From positions 124,001-188,000 of the forward strand of contig NZ_APNL01000006.1 of NCBI RefSeq assembly GCF_040361435.1: a DNA stretch of 64,000 bases, in the 5' to 3' direction. A program made the translations under genes and the position numbers. The first letter of the stretch is position 1; the number at the start of each line of letters is the position of its first letter. Below, in pieces: positions 34,896-43,553 of this stretch. Below the pieces are notes generated by a model that saw only the letters and a list, made by a program, of their open reading frames with translations, searched no databases and was not told the origin of the DNA. This stretch comes from Salinisphaera sp002433465. Lineage in GTDB: Bacteria > Pseudomonadota > Gammaproteobacteria > Nevskiales > Salinisphaeraceae.

Positions 34896-36191
34896 TCAGC
34901 GGCCGATTAGCGCCAGCCAGCCGGCCAGGGCGGTGAGGGTTACCAGCAAAACCGGCAGGGTAAGCACGATGCCGATCCGGAAATACTGGCCCCAGCCGAT
35001 GGTCAGCCCTTTGCGGGATAGCACGTGCAGCCAGAGTAGCGTCGCCAGGCTGCCGATCGGGGTGATTTTGGGCCCCAGGTCGCTGCCTACGACGTTTGCA
35101 TAGATCATCGCCTCCTGGGCTAGCCCGGAGACATGGCTGGCGTCGATCGATAGCGCGACCACCAGCACGGTGGGCATATTGTTCATCACCGACGACAGGA
35201 AGGCGGCCAGAAAGCCGGTGCCCACGGTGGCGACCCAAAGCGATTGCTCGCCGAGGGTGTTGAGCAAACCCGCCAGATAGGCGGTCAGCCCGACGTTCTG
35301 CAGGCCATAGACCACCAGATACATGCCCAGCGAGAACACGACGATATCCCAGGGCGCACCGCGAACGACTTTCATGTTGTCCACCACCGGCCCGCGCTGG
35401 GCGATAGCGAGCAGTACGGCCGCGCCGATACCCGCGACCACGCAGACCGGTATGCCAACCAGTTCGGCAACGAACAGGCCTGCCAGCAGCAGGCCGAGCA
35501 CCCACCAACCGGCCTTGAAAACGGCCAGGTCCTTGATGGCGTCGCGCGGCTCGCGCAGCTGGCCGGGGTCGAAGCGCGCCGGAATTTCGCGCCGGAAATA
35601 GGCGTACACGATCGCAATGGAAACCACCACGGACACGATATATACCGGCGCCATGACCGCGGCATAGCTGCCAAAGCCCAGGCCGAAGAAATCCGCCGAG
35701 ACGATATTGACCAGGTTGGAAATGACCAGCGGCAGGCTGGCGGTATCGGCAATAAAGCCCGCGGCCATCACGAAAGCCAGCGTCGCCCCGGCAGAAAACC
35801 CCAGTGCCAAAAGCATTTCGAACACGATCGGGGTGAGGATGAGCGCGGCCCCGTCGTTGGCGAACACCGCCGAAACAAGCGCGCCCAGCAGCATCACCAG
35901 AACCAGCAGCCGCGGCCCGCGCCCGCCGCCGCGGCGCGCCACATGCAGCGCGGCCCATTCAAAGAAACCGGCTTCGTCGAGCACCAGGCTGATCAGGATG
36001 ATGGCGACGAAGGTGAACGTCGCATTCCAGACGATGCCCCAGACCGTGGCGATATCGCCGATATCCACCACGCCGGTGGCCAGCGCAACCAACGCGCCGG
36101 CCGATGCACTCCAGCCGATGCCTAGCCCGCGCGGTTGCCAGATCACCAGTGTGAGGGTGGCGACAAAGATGAGAATGGCGAGAATTGTCAT
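34896..36191 (-). CDS. arsB: Arsenite efflux permease ArsB
   Basis: This 431-residue protein has about 11-12 hydrophobic segments. It matches ArsB: WNATFTFVAIILISLVLDEAGFF, FANDGAALILTPIVFEML, DTASLPLVISNLVNIVSADFF and SSVMNNMPTVLV (quoted in parts). It exports arsenite across the inner membrane, driven by the proton gradient. The arsC-arsB gap is 78 bases, the largest in the operon. No arsA ATPase gene is present, so it should act as a secondary carrier. Confidence 0.94.
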   Translation of the reverse strand: MTILAILIFVATLTLVIWQPRGLGIGWSASAGALVALATGVVDIGDIATVWGIVWNATFTFVAIILISLVLDEAGFFEWAALHVARRGGGRGPRLLVLVMLLGALVSAVFANDGAALILTPIVFEMLLALGFSAGATLAFVMAAGFIADTASLPLVISNLVNIVSADFFGLGFGSYAAVMAPVYIVSVVVSIAIVYAYFRREIPARFDPGQLREPRDAIKDLAVFKAGWWVLGLLLAGLFVAELVGIPVCVVAGIGAAVLLAIAQRGPVVDNMKVVRGAPWDIVVFSLGMYLVVYGLQNVGLTAYLAGLLNTLGEQSLWVATVGTGFLAAFLSSVMNNMPTVLVVALSIDASHVSGLAQEAMIYANVVGSDLGPKITPIGSLATLLWLHVLSRKGLTIGWGQYFRIGIVLTLPVLLVTLTALAGWLALIGR

Positions 36192-36269
36192 GCAAGAAAC
36201 GGCGGTTTGGCAGGCACTTCGCTCATGCCGGAGGCCATGAGCATTTTGCAGGCGGGTTTGGGCGGCAAG

Positions 36270-36686
36270 TCAGTCGGTTGGCAGTTCGGCCAGCAAGGCC
36301 GCGACGCGTTCGCGAATCGCGTCGCGTGTCGCGGCGAAGACATGTGCGATCTGTTCGGGGCTGCCCTCGGCACGGGCCGGGTCGTCAAACGCCCAGTGCA
36401 GCTTGCGCGTACCCGCTGGCATGAGCGGGCAGTGCTCGTCGGCATGGCCGCAGACGGTGACCACGATATCTGCCCAGTCGATATCCGCATCCGCCAGAAT
36501 CGAGGAGGGCTGGGCCGAAATATCGACGCCGGCCGCCTGCATGGCCGCCACGGCGTTCGGATTCAGCCCGTGGGCTTCGAGGCCGGCCGAGCGCACGGCC
36601 ACGCGTTCGCCGCCCAGGTGTCGGGTCCAGCCTTCGGCCATCTGCGAGCGACAGCTATTGCCGGTGCATACGTAAAGAATATTCAT
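36270..36686 (-). CDS. arsC: Arsenate reductase ArsC, thioredoxin-coupled type
   Basis: The 138-residue protein has the low-molecular-weight phosphatase loop CTGNSCR (Cys7 to Arg13) and a downstream cysteine pair Cys79 and Cys86 in TVCGHADEHC, with the same seven-residue spacing as the resolving cysteines of thioredoxin-linked ArsC (pI258 type). It reduces arsenate to arsenite for export by ArsB. It lies 16 bases downstream of arsR. A second, different arsC-type gene is upstream of arsR in the same operon. Confidence 0.92.
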   Translation of the reverse strand: MNILYVCTGNSCRSQMAEGWTRHLGGERVAVRSAGLEAHGLNPNAVAAMQAAGVDISAQPSSILADADIDWADIVVTVCGHADEHCPLMPAGTRKLHWAFDDPARAEGSPEQIAHVFAATRDAIRERVAALLAELPTD

Positions 36687-36702
36687 GCGTAATGATTTCC
36701 GA

Positions 36703-37089
36703 TCAGCTGGGGCAGCGATCGCCGGGGCGATCGGCCATGGTGGCCAGGCGTTGTGTATCGCTGATGAAGGGTTCGCGCTGGGCGTTGGCCTGCCATGTGC
36801 TGTTGATCACATCGCCGATCCAGGCCGGTAGCTGTTCACGGATGCGGTAATACACCCAGATGCGCTCGCGGCGATCGGCGAGCACGCCGGCATCGCGCAG
36901 CAGTTTCAGGTGGCGCGAGATCTTGGGCTGGGACAACTCGAGCGCATGCACCAGCTCACACACGCACAGCTCGCCGTGCGTCGCTATGAGCATCAGGCAG
37001 CGCAGGCGGGTGTTGTCCGCAAGCGCCTGGAAGAAATCTTCGGCGACGAACAAAGAAGAAGCGGTGGGCGCCAGGGCGTCGGCGTTCAT
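36703..37089 (-). CDS. arsR: ArsR-family transcriptional repressor
   Basis: The 128-residue winged-helix protein has the metal-binding motif CVCELVHAL at about residues 37-45 (CxC within the recognition region), followed by LSQPKISRHLKLLRDAGVLADRRERIWVYYR in parts. It represses the operon until arsenite binds. The start ATG 37089 overlaps the stop of the upstream arsC-type gene. The expected operator is the AT-rich region at 37636-37680. Confidence 0.93.
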   Translation of the reverse strand: MNADALAPTASSLFVAEDFFQALADNTRLRCLMLIATHGELCVCELVHALELSQPKISRHLKLLRDAGVLADRRERIWVYYRIREQLPAWIGDVINSTWQANAQREPFISDTQRLATMADRPGDRCPS

Positions 37090-37619
37090 GGGCGATCGTG
37101 CCGGTCGTCGATGCTGGACACCTGTCGACCGATCGCATCGACTTCGCGCTGCAGGGTGAGGCGATCGCGGGCTTCGATAGGCAGACTCGCGAACAGCTGA
37201 ATGCGGTGGCGAAGCATGTGAAACGCCTGACGAAAAGCCTTACGCGAGGCCTCGGCGTCCTCGGTCACGATAGACGGATCGGGCACACCCCAATGGGCCG
37301 TGACCGGCTTGCCGGGCCAGGCCGGGCAGGTCTGTTGAGCCGCCTTGTCGCAGACGGTGAATACAAAATCCATGGCCGGCGCCTCCGGGGTCGCGAACGT
37401 ATCCCAATGCTTGGAATGCAGGCCGGCTGTCGGGATGGACAGTGATTCCAGCAGCGCCAGGGCTTGCGGATGAACGTCGGCCGCCGGCTCGCTACCGGCG
37501 CTGTACGCATCCAGGCCGCAGTCGGGCATGGCGTTGACAAGCGCCTCGGCAAAGATACTGCGGGCGCTATTATGCGTGCAGAGGAACAACACGTTATATC
37601 GTCGATTTTCCGTGCCCAT
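37086..37619 (-). CDS. arsC: Low-molecular-weight phosphatase-type arsenate reductase (second ArsC)
   Basis: This 177-residue protein is first in the operon. Its phosphatase loop is CTHNSAR (Cys14 to Arg20); further cysteines are Cys90 and Cys98 in VCDKAAQQTCPAWPG, followed by WGVPDP. This form is distinct from the 138-residue ArsC downstream and is the type often fused to ArsR. A C-terminal helical extension of about 40 residues rich in Arg and Asp follows. The start ATG at 37619 has GAGAG about 11 bases upstream. Having two reductases may cover different electron donors. Confidence 0.88.
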   Translation of the reverse strand: MGTENRRYNVLFLCTHNSARSIFAEALVNAMPDCGLDAYSAGSEPAADVHPQALALLESLSIPTAGLHSKHWDTFATPEAPAMDFVFTVCDKAAQQTCPAWPGKPVTAHWGVPDPSIVTEDAEASRKAFRQAFHMLRHRIQLFASLPIEARDRLTLQREVDAIGRQVSSIDDRHDRP

Positions 37620-37635
37620 CGTATTCGCTCTCGCG

Positions 37636-37680
37636 TATATTCGAAATATAGAATATACGGTAATTCGAATACGTCAACGG
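37636..37680 (-). promoter_or_regulatory. ars operon promoter and ArsR operator region
   Basis: On the minus strand TTGACG (37677-37672) is a -35 candidate and TATTCT (37655-37650) a -10 candidate with a 16-base spacer. The region contains repeated ATTCGAAT-type palindromes (ATTCGAAT near 37663-37670, and TATTC and GAATA arms around 37640-37655), the usual sort of AT-rich ArsR target. The predicted RNA start is about 24 bases before the first gene. Confidence 0.6.
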
Positions 37681-37845
37681 CCATCGGGCTATCGAACGTG
37701 CCGTAGCGCGCTCGCTTTGCGCTCGTGACACCTGCGGGGCCTCGTCATTCGCTGCATCGGCAGGGCGACGGCCTTTCTCATAGCGCGCCTGGCCGGCGGC
37801 GGCAACCGGACCGCCGCGCAAACCTTCACGGCAGCTTTTCGAACA

Positions 37846-38811
37846 TCAGAGCCCTTGCGCACCTCGTCGCAGCCAGTCGTGCACGAAGGTGAGCTTGCGC
37901 CGTGCCGCCTCCGACAGGGCGAACGGATACAGATCCGCTAGCCCCATGGAGCGGTTGATGTGGTTTACGCCAATGGCAAGCGAGGCCGCGATATGAATCA
38001 GCCGCTCGGAATCCGGCTCTGCGTACGGATCCCAGCTGCGGTCGGGCAGATCCGGCGACGAGAGTCCCGCAGCCACGAAGCTGTCGGTGATATCGGTCAG
38101 ATGCAGCAGATGGGCCACGGTTTCGGCCCAGTCCTCGTGCGGATGTGCCGAGGCATAAGTGGTCAGAAAACGCAGCGACCAGTCCGGTGGCGGCCCGTTT
38201 TCGTAATGGCGTTGCAGCGCGGTGGGGTAATCGGCGCGTTCGTCGCCGAACATGTCGCGAAATGCGTCTAGGAAGTCATTGCGCAGGCTCAGCCGCCACC
38301 ACAGCATATGCGCGATCTCGTGGCGCATATGGCCGATCATGGTGCGATAGCGCTCCTGGAGCGCCTGACTGCGGGTGGCCCGTACCACCGGATCGGCCTC
38401 GGTCACGCTGATGGTGACCACACCCTGGGCATGGCCCATGGGCACCGGCGCCGTGTCTTCGGCAAGCATATGGAATACCGGGCGTGTGCCGGGGTCTTCC
38501 GGGCGGAACCAGTGCCAGCGCCCGAGATTATCCAGCGCCCAGCGTTTGGCGGCTTCGGTTTCGGCCCAGTTCGCCATTGCGCCGTCGATGGCCGGATCCG
38601 GCGCGAGCGCGGTCATGGCACAGGAGCGACAGAAGGCCCCCTGTTCCGGGGCGATCCAGTTGCAGCCGATCACCTCGCGGTTGATACAGAAGGGCGGCAT
38701 CGGCACGAAGGCCCGTGCCTGCGGGTCGTAGGCGACCGGGGTGCCTTCGGCGGTGGTGAGGTTGTCGAACCAGAGTGAACCGGAACCGACCGGGTTGGTG
38801 AATACGCGCAT
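37846..38811 (-). CDS. Putative zinc metallopeptidase (DUF2248/zinc-binding metallopeptidase family) with altered N-terminal ribbon
   Basis: The 321-residue protein carries HEIAHMLWWR (HExxH) near residue 163 and HEDWAETVAHLLHLTD near 225, as in the family of putative zinc metallopeptidases with an N-terminal zinc ribbon. The second ribbon half is present (CNWIAPEQGAFCRSCAM near residues 50-67). The first half, which usually shows two CxxC knuckles, is instead VFTNPVGSGSLWFDN with no cysteine. Its substrate is unknown. It stands alone between the ars promoter and the acyl-CoA synthetase terminator. Confidence 0.8.
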   Translation of the reverse strand: MRVFTNPVGSGSLWFDNLTTAEGTPVAYDPQARAFVPMPPFCINREVIGCNWIAPEQGAFCRSCAMTALAPDPAIDGAMANWAETEAAKRWALDNLGRWHWFRPEDPGTRPVFHMLAEDTAPVPMGHAQGVVTISVTEADPVVRATRSQALQERYRTMIGHMRHEIAHMLWWRLSLRNDFLDAFRDMFGDERADYPTALQRHYENGPPPDWSLRFLTTYASAHPHEDWAETVAHLLHLTDITDSFVAAGLSSPDLPDRSWDPYAEPDSERLIHIAASLAIGVNHINRSMGLADLYPFALSEAARRKLTFVHDWLRRGAQGL

Positions 38812-38934
38812 GCAGCGAAAGCTCCGAAAGCCACGGTGGAAAATCCTGGGACACGTTCGGCTGTTACCGGTTGCAGGTCAACCGCCGCGTATCCAGTGAG
38901 CGAGCGCGGGGGCCGGCGTAGCGCCGCAGCAAAC

Positions 38935-38966
38935 GAAAAAGCCCGACCTGCGATGCAGGCCGGGCT
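38935..38966 (-). terminator. Rho-independent terminator of the acyl-CoA synthetase gene
   Basis: On the minus strand AGCCCGGCCTGC-ATC-GCAGGTCGGGCT forms a 12-bp stem with one G-T pair and a 3-base loop, followed by TTTTTCG. It lies 21 bases after the stop of the synthetase gene. This is the clearest intrinsic terminator in the window. Confidence 0.85.
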
Positions 38967-38987
38967 CAATACGGCAAGCGTCGTCGA

Positions 38988-40598
38988 TCAGCTGTTCTGG
39001 AGCAGCTGCCGACGCAGGTCCAGCTTGCTGAACTTGCCGGTCGAGGTGCGCGGAATCTCGTCCACGAAAACATAGTTTTCCGGGACCATCCACTTTTCCA
39101 TGCGTTCGCGCAGGAAGTTGGCCAGATCCTCGGACGACAGCTCGCGGCCTTCGCGCAGCACGACCGCCGCCAGCGGGCGTTCGCCCCATTTCTCGTCGGG
39201 CTGGGCAACGACCGCGGCCTCGGCCACGTCTTCATGCCCCATGATGGCGTTTTCCAGCTGCACCGAGGATATCCACTCGCCGCCGGACTTGATCACGTCC
39301 TTGGTGCGGTCGGTGATGTTGATATAGCCGTCTTCGTCGATGGTGGCGATATCGCCGGTACGCAGCCAGCCATCGGGGGTGAACTTGTCTTCGCTGTTTT
39401 CCAGTCGATAGTAGCTGCCCGTGATCCAGGGGCCGCGCACCTGAATCTCGCCCATTTCCTTGCCGTTCCAGGGCAGCGGTTGGCCTTCATCGCCCACGAT
39501 GCGGGTATCCACGAACGGTACCGGCGCACCCGCGGTGGCACGGATCGCGTACTGCTCGTCTTCCGAGCGCTTCTGCACCTTGGGTTTCAGGCGTGCCGCA
39601 GAGGCCAGGGGCGAGGTTTCGGTCATGCCCCAGGCCTGGATCACGGTCAGCCCGTACTTGTCGAAGCGCCGGATCATGGCTTCCGGCACCGCCGAGCCGC
39701 CGACCGTCATGCGCATTTCCGGATGCAGCTTCCAGCGGTTCGGTTCGGCATCCAGGGCGTTGATAATGCCCATCCAGATGGTCGGCACGCCGGCGGTCAC
39801 GTTCACCTGTTCGGATTCATACACATTGAGCAGGCTTTCTGCGTCCATATGCGGGCCCGGGAAGACCTGCTTGGCGCCGGTCAGCGTCGATACATAGGGC
39901 AGGCCCCAGGCGTTGACGTGGAACATCGGCACCACCGGCAGAATCACGTCGTTGTACGACAGGTTCAGCGTGTCCGGGGTGGCCGATGCCATGGCGTGCA
40001 ACACGCTCGATCGATGCGAATAGACCACGCCCTTGGGCTTGCCGGTGGTGCCCGAGGTGTAGCACATGCCGCAGGCGTCGTATTCGCTCTTTTCCGGATA
40101 CTCGAATTCGCCCTGGGCCGAGGCCAGGAAGTCGTCGTAGCCGATCATGCCGTCCGGTACCGGCTTGCCGGCCAGCGGTACGACGATGATCTTTTCGAAA
40201 TTCACCTGGTCGGCGAACTTCTCGTAGAGCGGCAGCAGCACGTCGTCGATGATCAGGATGCGGTCTTCGGCGTGGTTGACGATCCAGGCCACGTCGTCCG
40301 GCGGCAGGCGCAGATTGAGCGTATGCAGTACCGCGCCGGTGATCGGGATACCGAAATAGGCTTCCAGATGCGCGTAGGTGTTCCACGAAAAGGTCGCCAC
40401 GCGATCGCCGTTCTTGATGCCGGACTCGATCAGCGCCTGGGCGAGCTGCTTGGCGCGCTTGACCATGTCGGCATAGGTGTAGCGGTGCAGGCTCTTGTCC
40501 GGCTGGTGGGTGACGATTTCGACATCGCCGAACTGCGTGCCCGCGCGCTCGAGAATATCGTCGAGCAGCAGCGGACGGTCCATCATCGTGGATTGCAT
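38988..40598 (-). CDS. Fatty acid-CoA ligase (AMP-binding enzyme)
   Basis: The 536-residue adenylate-forming enzyme has the phosphate loop YTSGTTGKPKGVVYSH near residues 183-198, the adenine motif WGMTETSPL, the hinge GYINITDRTKDVIKSGGEW and the C-terminal catalytic lysine in PRTSTGKFSK. It resembles medium/long-chain acyl-CoA synthetases of the AlkK group. It activates fatty acids with ATP and CoA in the cytoplasm. AGGAGA lies six bases before the ATG. It is transcribed alone, between its terminator and the gap at 40599-40904. Confidence 0.93.
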   Translation of the reverse strand: MQSTMMDRPLLLDDILERAGTQFGDVEIVTHQPDKSLHRYTYADMVKRAKQLAQALIESGIKNGDRVATFSWNTYAHLEAYFGIPITGAVLHTLNLRLPPDDVAWIVNHAEDRILIIDDVLLPLYEKFADQVNFEKIIVVPLAGKPVPDGMIGYDDFLASAQGEFEYPEKSEYDACGMCYTSGTTGKPKGVVYSHRSSVLHAMASATPDTLNLSYNDVILPVVPMFHVNAWGLPYVSTLTGAKQVFPGPHMDAESLLNVYESEQVNVTAGVPTIWMGIINALDAEPNRWKLHPEMRMTVGGSAVPEAMIRRFDKYGLTVIQAWGMTETSPLASAARLKPKVQKRSEDEQYAIRATAGAPVPFVDTRIVGDEGQPLPWNGKEMGEIQVRGPWITGSYYRLENSEDKFTPDGWLRTGDIATIDEDGYINITDRTKDVIKSGGEWISSVQLENAIMGHEDVAEAAVVAQPDEKWGERPLAAVVLREGRELSSEDLANFLRERMEKWMVPENYVFVDEIPRTSTGKFSKLDLRRQLLQNS

Positions 40599-40904
40599 GG
40601 GATCTCCTCTAACAAAGGTTGGCGCCGGTATACGGCGTTGTTCTACTTGCCTCTACGAGCATCGCATTGGCGCGGTCGCAGCGTCCATCTTCGTTGGCCT
40701 ATACCGATATTCCGAAACGCCAGTCTGGAAATGCCCGCGGTGGCAGGGCGGCGTGCGAGCCCGCGTGAAACGGGGTTTTGATCGGCCGTCGGCGGAACAC
40801 GGCGACCCGTTCAGCTGCCATACGTTCTCAAGCGTACGCTCGGAGCATGTCGATTGTCTGCGCAATGCGTAACGCTCGATTCGGAATGAAGAAAGGGTAT
40901 GGCA
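40599..40904. other. Divergent intergenic region without a gene
   Basis: This 306-base gap should hold the promoters of the acyl-CoA synthetase and the pentapeptide-repeat protein. I see no conserved structure or reading frame with a ribosome site apart from AAAGGG seven bases before the ATG at 40905. Confidence 0.4.
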
Positions 40905-41444
40905 ATGAATAAACGTCTGTTGTCCGTATTGGTTTCCGCCGCGCTCGCGATCGGCCATGCCGGCGGCGTAATGGCCGGCGATCTGACCGTCGATGAGGTG
41001 CAGGCCGAGCTGGATGCCGCCACGCCGGAACAGCCGGCCGATTTTTCCGGTCATGATTTGCGCTACCTCGATCTGTCCGGCATGGATCTGTCGGGCGCCA
41101 ACCTGGCGGGTGCGAATCTAAGCGAGGCTCGGCTGGAAAATACGTGCCTCGAAGGCGCCAGCCTGATCGGTACCAACCTCGACCATGCCTGGTTGGCCGG
41201 TGCGGATCTTTCCAATGCCAATGTGTCGGGAGCGACGCTCAGGCAGACGCAGCTGAGTGGCGCGCGGCTAGCGGCGGCGGATTTCACTCAGGCCGATCTG
41301 AGCGACGCAACGTTCGCCGACGCGACGATGGCCGATGCCGATTTCACCGGCGCGCTGATACAGGGCACGGATTTCGCCGGCGCCGAACGCAGCGGTACGC
41401 GCGGCTTGAACGTGCCAGAGAGTGATGTTTCGTCGACCGGCTGA
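40905..41444 (+). CDS. Exported pentapeptide-repeat protein
   Basis: I choose ATG 40905 over ATG 40899, because AAAGGG is then seven bases away. The 179-residue protein begins with a signal peptide (MNKRLLSVLV, probable cut after VMA near residue 24). Residues 45-164 are 24 consecutive pentapeptides of the A(D/N)LxG kind, expected to form a right-handed quadrilateral beta-helix, with a 15-residue tail. One cysteine (in ENTCLEG) interrupts the repeats. The function is unknown; export separates it from cytoplasmic Qnr/MfpA-like proteins that mimic DNA. Confidence 0.85.
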   Translation: MNKRLLSVLVSAALAIGHAGGVMAGDLTVDEVQAELDAATPEQPADFSGHDLRYLDLSGMDLSGANLAGANLSEARLENTCLEGASLIGTNLDHAWLAGADLSNANVSGATLRQTQLSGARLAAADFTQADLSDATFADATMADADFTGALIQGTDFAGAERSGTRGLNVPESDVSSTG

Positions 41445-41500
41445 ACAACTGGCACGGCCTTGGCATGTAGCGGCAAACCCCATGTCGAACCACGCAATCG

Positions 41501-42439
41501 ATGAATCTCAACAGCGGCGATCTGGAACGGCTGCGCGTTTTCTTCGCCATCGTTCAGGCCAACGGCATTGCCAACGCGCAGGGCGTGCTCAACAAGGATG
41601 CATCGACCATCAGTCGAGCGCTCACCCAGCTCGAAGAACGTCTGCAGCTGCGCCTGTGTGAACGAGGGCGGCAAGGTTTTGCGCTTACGCCCGAGGGCCG
41701 GGCAGTACATACCCGGGCGCGGGAACTGTTCATGTCGCTCCGCGGCTTCGAACAGACCGTCGAAAGCGTGCGCGGCATTGGCGGTGGCACGCTGCGCCTG
41801 GCGATCATCGACAACATAGTCGCCGATAACCAGTGCCCGCTAGTGGCCACGCTACGCGATTTCATGCAGCCGCAGGCCGGTCGCGATATCGACTACAGCC
41901 TGCACGTACTCACGCCCCAGGCTATGGAGAAGCAGCTTCTCGACAAGCGCATCGATCTGGCGCTGGGCGTATTCGAGTCACCGCATGACCTGCTCGAATA
42001 CACGCCGCTCTACAGCGAAACCGATTATCTCTATGCGGCGGCGCGGCACCCCGCCTGCGCAGTCGGCGACGATGCACCTGCGCGCGCCGAGGTGCTGGCG
42101 ACCGCGCGCTTTGCCTCACGCAGTTTTCTGGACGATGCCGAGCGCGCATTGCTCGGCCTCGATATCCGTACCCGAGTCAGCCACGCGAGCAACCTGGAAG
42201 CGCTGCTGGCGCTGATCCTGTCCGGCCAGTACGTCGGCTTCATGCCGACCCACTATGCCCAGCCGTGGGTCGAAAGCGGCGCATTGTGCCGCATCGATCC
42301 GGCCCGTTATGCGCGCCGCTCGACCCTCAAGGCCGCGATCCATCGCGACAGCACTTCGCGTGCCGTCGTCACCGAATTTCTGGCCCTTCTATGCGAACGC
42401 GGGGCCGATACACGTGAACCTGCGGAATGCGTCATGTAA
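41501..42439 (+). CDS. LysR-family transcriptional regulator
   Basis: The 312-residue protein has an N-terminal winged helix-turn-helix with ANAQGVLNKDASTISRALTQLEERLQLRL, quoted in parts as NKDASTISRALTQLEE, and a periplasmic-binding-like effector domain. The serine/isoleucine helix differs from the usual AAxxLxxSQPAVS consensus but keeps the spacing. It precedes a urea-carboxylase-region-type binding protein and a biuret-hydrolase-like enzyme in the same direction, with a 55-base gap, and probably regulates them. The inducer is unknown. Confidence 0.88.
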   Translation: MNLNSGDLERLRVFFAIVQANGIANAQGVLNKDASTISRALTQLEERLQLRLCERGRQGFALTPEGRAVHTRARELFMSLRGFEQTVESVRGIGGGTLRLAIIDNIVADNQCPLVATLRDFMQPQAGRDIDYSLHVLTPQAMEKQLLDKRIDLALGVFESPHDLLEYTPLYSETDYLYAAARHPACAVGDDAPARAEVLATARFASRSFLDDAERALLGLDIRTRVSHASNLEALLALILSGQYVGFMPTHYAQPWVESGALCRIDPARYARRSTLKAAIHRDSTSRAVVTEFLALLCERGADTREPAECVM

Positions 42440-42494
42440 GCCGCTGGGCGTGCGCGCTAACGTGAAACGCACCCTCGAAAACCGGACTGAATCC

Positions 42495-43553
42495 ATGCGC
42501 CGTTTCATCGTGCTGGGCGTGCTTCTCGCCATCTTCTGTCAGCCGAGCGTGGCTCGCGCCGAGCCCACCTACCGCGTGGCATGGACGATCTATGCCGGTT
42601 CCGTGCCGCTGGTTTATGCCGAGCAGACCGGTCTGCTCGATCGCTGGGCGGATCGCTACGACATCCATATCGAAACCGTCCAGATCAACGACTACATCGA
42701 AGCGGTCACCCAGTTTTCGCTGGGCCAGTTCGATGCCGTGATCTGCATGTCGCTGGATGCGCTTACCATCCCGGCGGCCTCCGGTATGGATACGACGGTG
42801 ATCGCGCCGTTGAGCACCTCGGCCGGCAGCGACGGGCTGATCATGCGCGGCGACGATCCGCAGCTGACCGATCTTAAAGGCCAGCAGATCAATCTCGTGG
42901 CCTTGTCCGGTTCGCACTATCTGCTGGCACGCGCGCTGGACTCGGTCGGCCTCGCCGAGCCGGACGTGACCGTCATCAACACCTCGGACGCCGATATCGG
43001 CGCAGTCATGGAAGATGCCTCGGCCCAGGCCGTGGTGACATGGAAACCCCAGCTCACCACCATTCTCGATCAGTACGACGATACCCATCTGGTGTACGAC
43101 TCGTCGGATATCTACGGCGAGATCGTCGACGTGGTGATCGCGCCGACCGACAAGCTGGCCGAACACCCCGATTTTGCGCGCGCGCTGGCCGGCGCCTGGT
43201 TTGAAGCCACGGCCGCGCTGGATTCGGCACACCCCGAACACGAGCGCTTGCTGGCGGTCGCCGCGGATACGCTGAGTACCGATATCGAAAGCGTCCAGAG
43301 CCAGCTCGCCACCATCGATTTCTTCAGCCCGGACGAGGCCATCGAGCTGATCCAAAGCGAGGATTTCGACGCCACGCAGCGGCGTATCGCCGAGTTCGCG
43401 TTCAAGCACGGTCTGCTCGGCGACGGGCTGCCGAGCGCCGATTTCATCGGCATCGAAAACGGGCACGGCGATATCATCGGCAATGCCGACAACGTGCGCC
43501 TGCGTTTTCCCAGTGAATGGCTCGACGAGGCGGCCAAACAGAGCGCGCCGTGA
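42495..43553 (+). CDS. ABC transporter substrate-binding protein of the urea-carboxylase-region type
   Basis: From ATG 42495 the protein is 352 residues with a signal peptide (MRRFIVLGVLLAIF, cut near VARA). The mature part has VAWTIYAGSVPLVYAEQTG, QINDYIEAVTQFSLGQFDA (in parts), DALTIPAASGMDTT, SGSHYLLARALDSVGL and VINTSDADI. From memory these match the NitT/TauT-like binding proteins found beside urea carboxylase, many of which now belong to guanidine-use loci. No permease or ATPase gene accompanies it here, so it is an orphan component. Its stop overlaps the GTG start of the hydrolase gene. Confidence 0.85.
   Translation: MRRFIVLGVLLAIFCQPSVARAEPTYRVAWTIYAGSVPLVYAEQTGLLDRWADRYDIHIETVQINDYIEAVTQFSLGQFDAVICMSLDALTIPAASGMDTTVIAPLSTSAGSDGLIMRGDDPQLTDLKGQQINLVALSGSHYLLARALDSVGLAEPDVTVINTSDADIGAVMEDASAQAVVTWKPQLTTILDQYDDTHLVYDSSDIYGEIVDVVIAPTDKLAEHPDFARALAGAWFEATAALDSAHPEHERLLAVAADTLSTDIESVQSQLATIDFFSPDEAIELIQSEDFDATQRRIAEFAFKHGLLGDGLPSADFIGIENGHGDIIGNADNVRLRFPSEWLDEAAKQSAP

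Noticed and set aside
42440..42494. Guanidine (ykkC-type) riboswitch before the urea-carboxylase-type binding protein
   Set aside because: The 55-base gap is too short for the ykkC fold and shows none of its conserved blocks; a LysR gene is the likely regulator.
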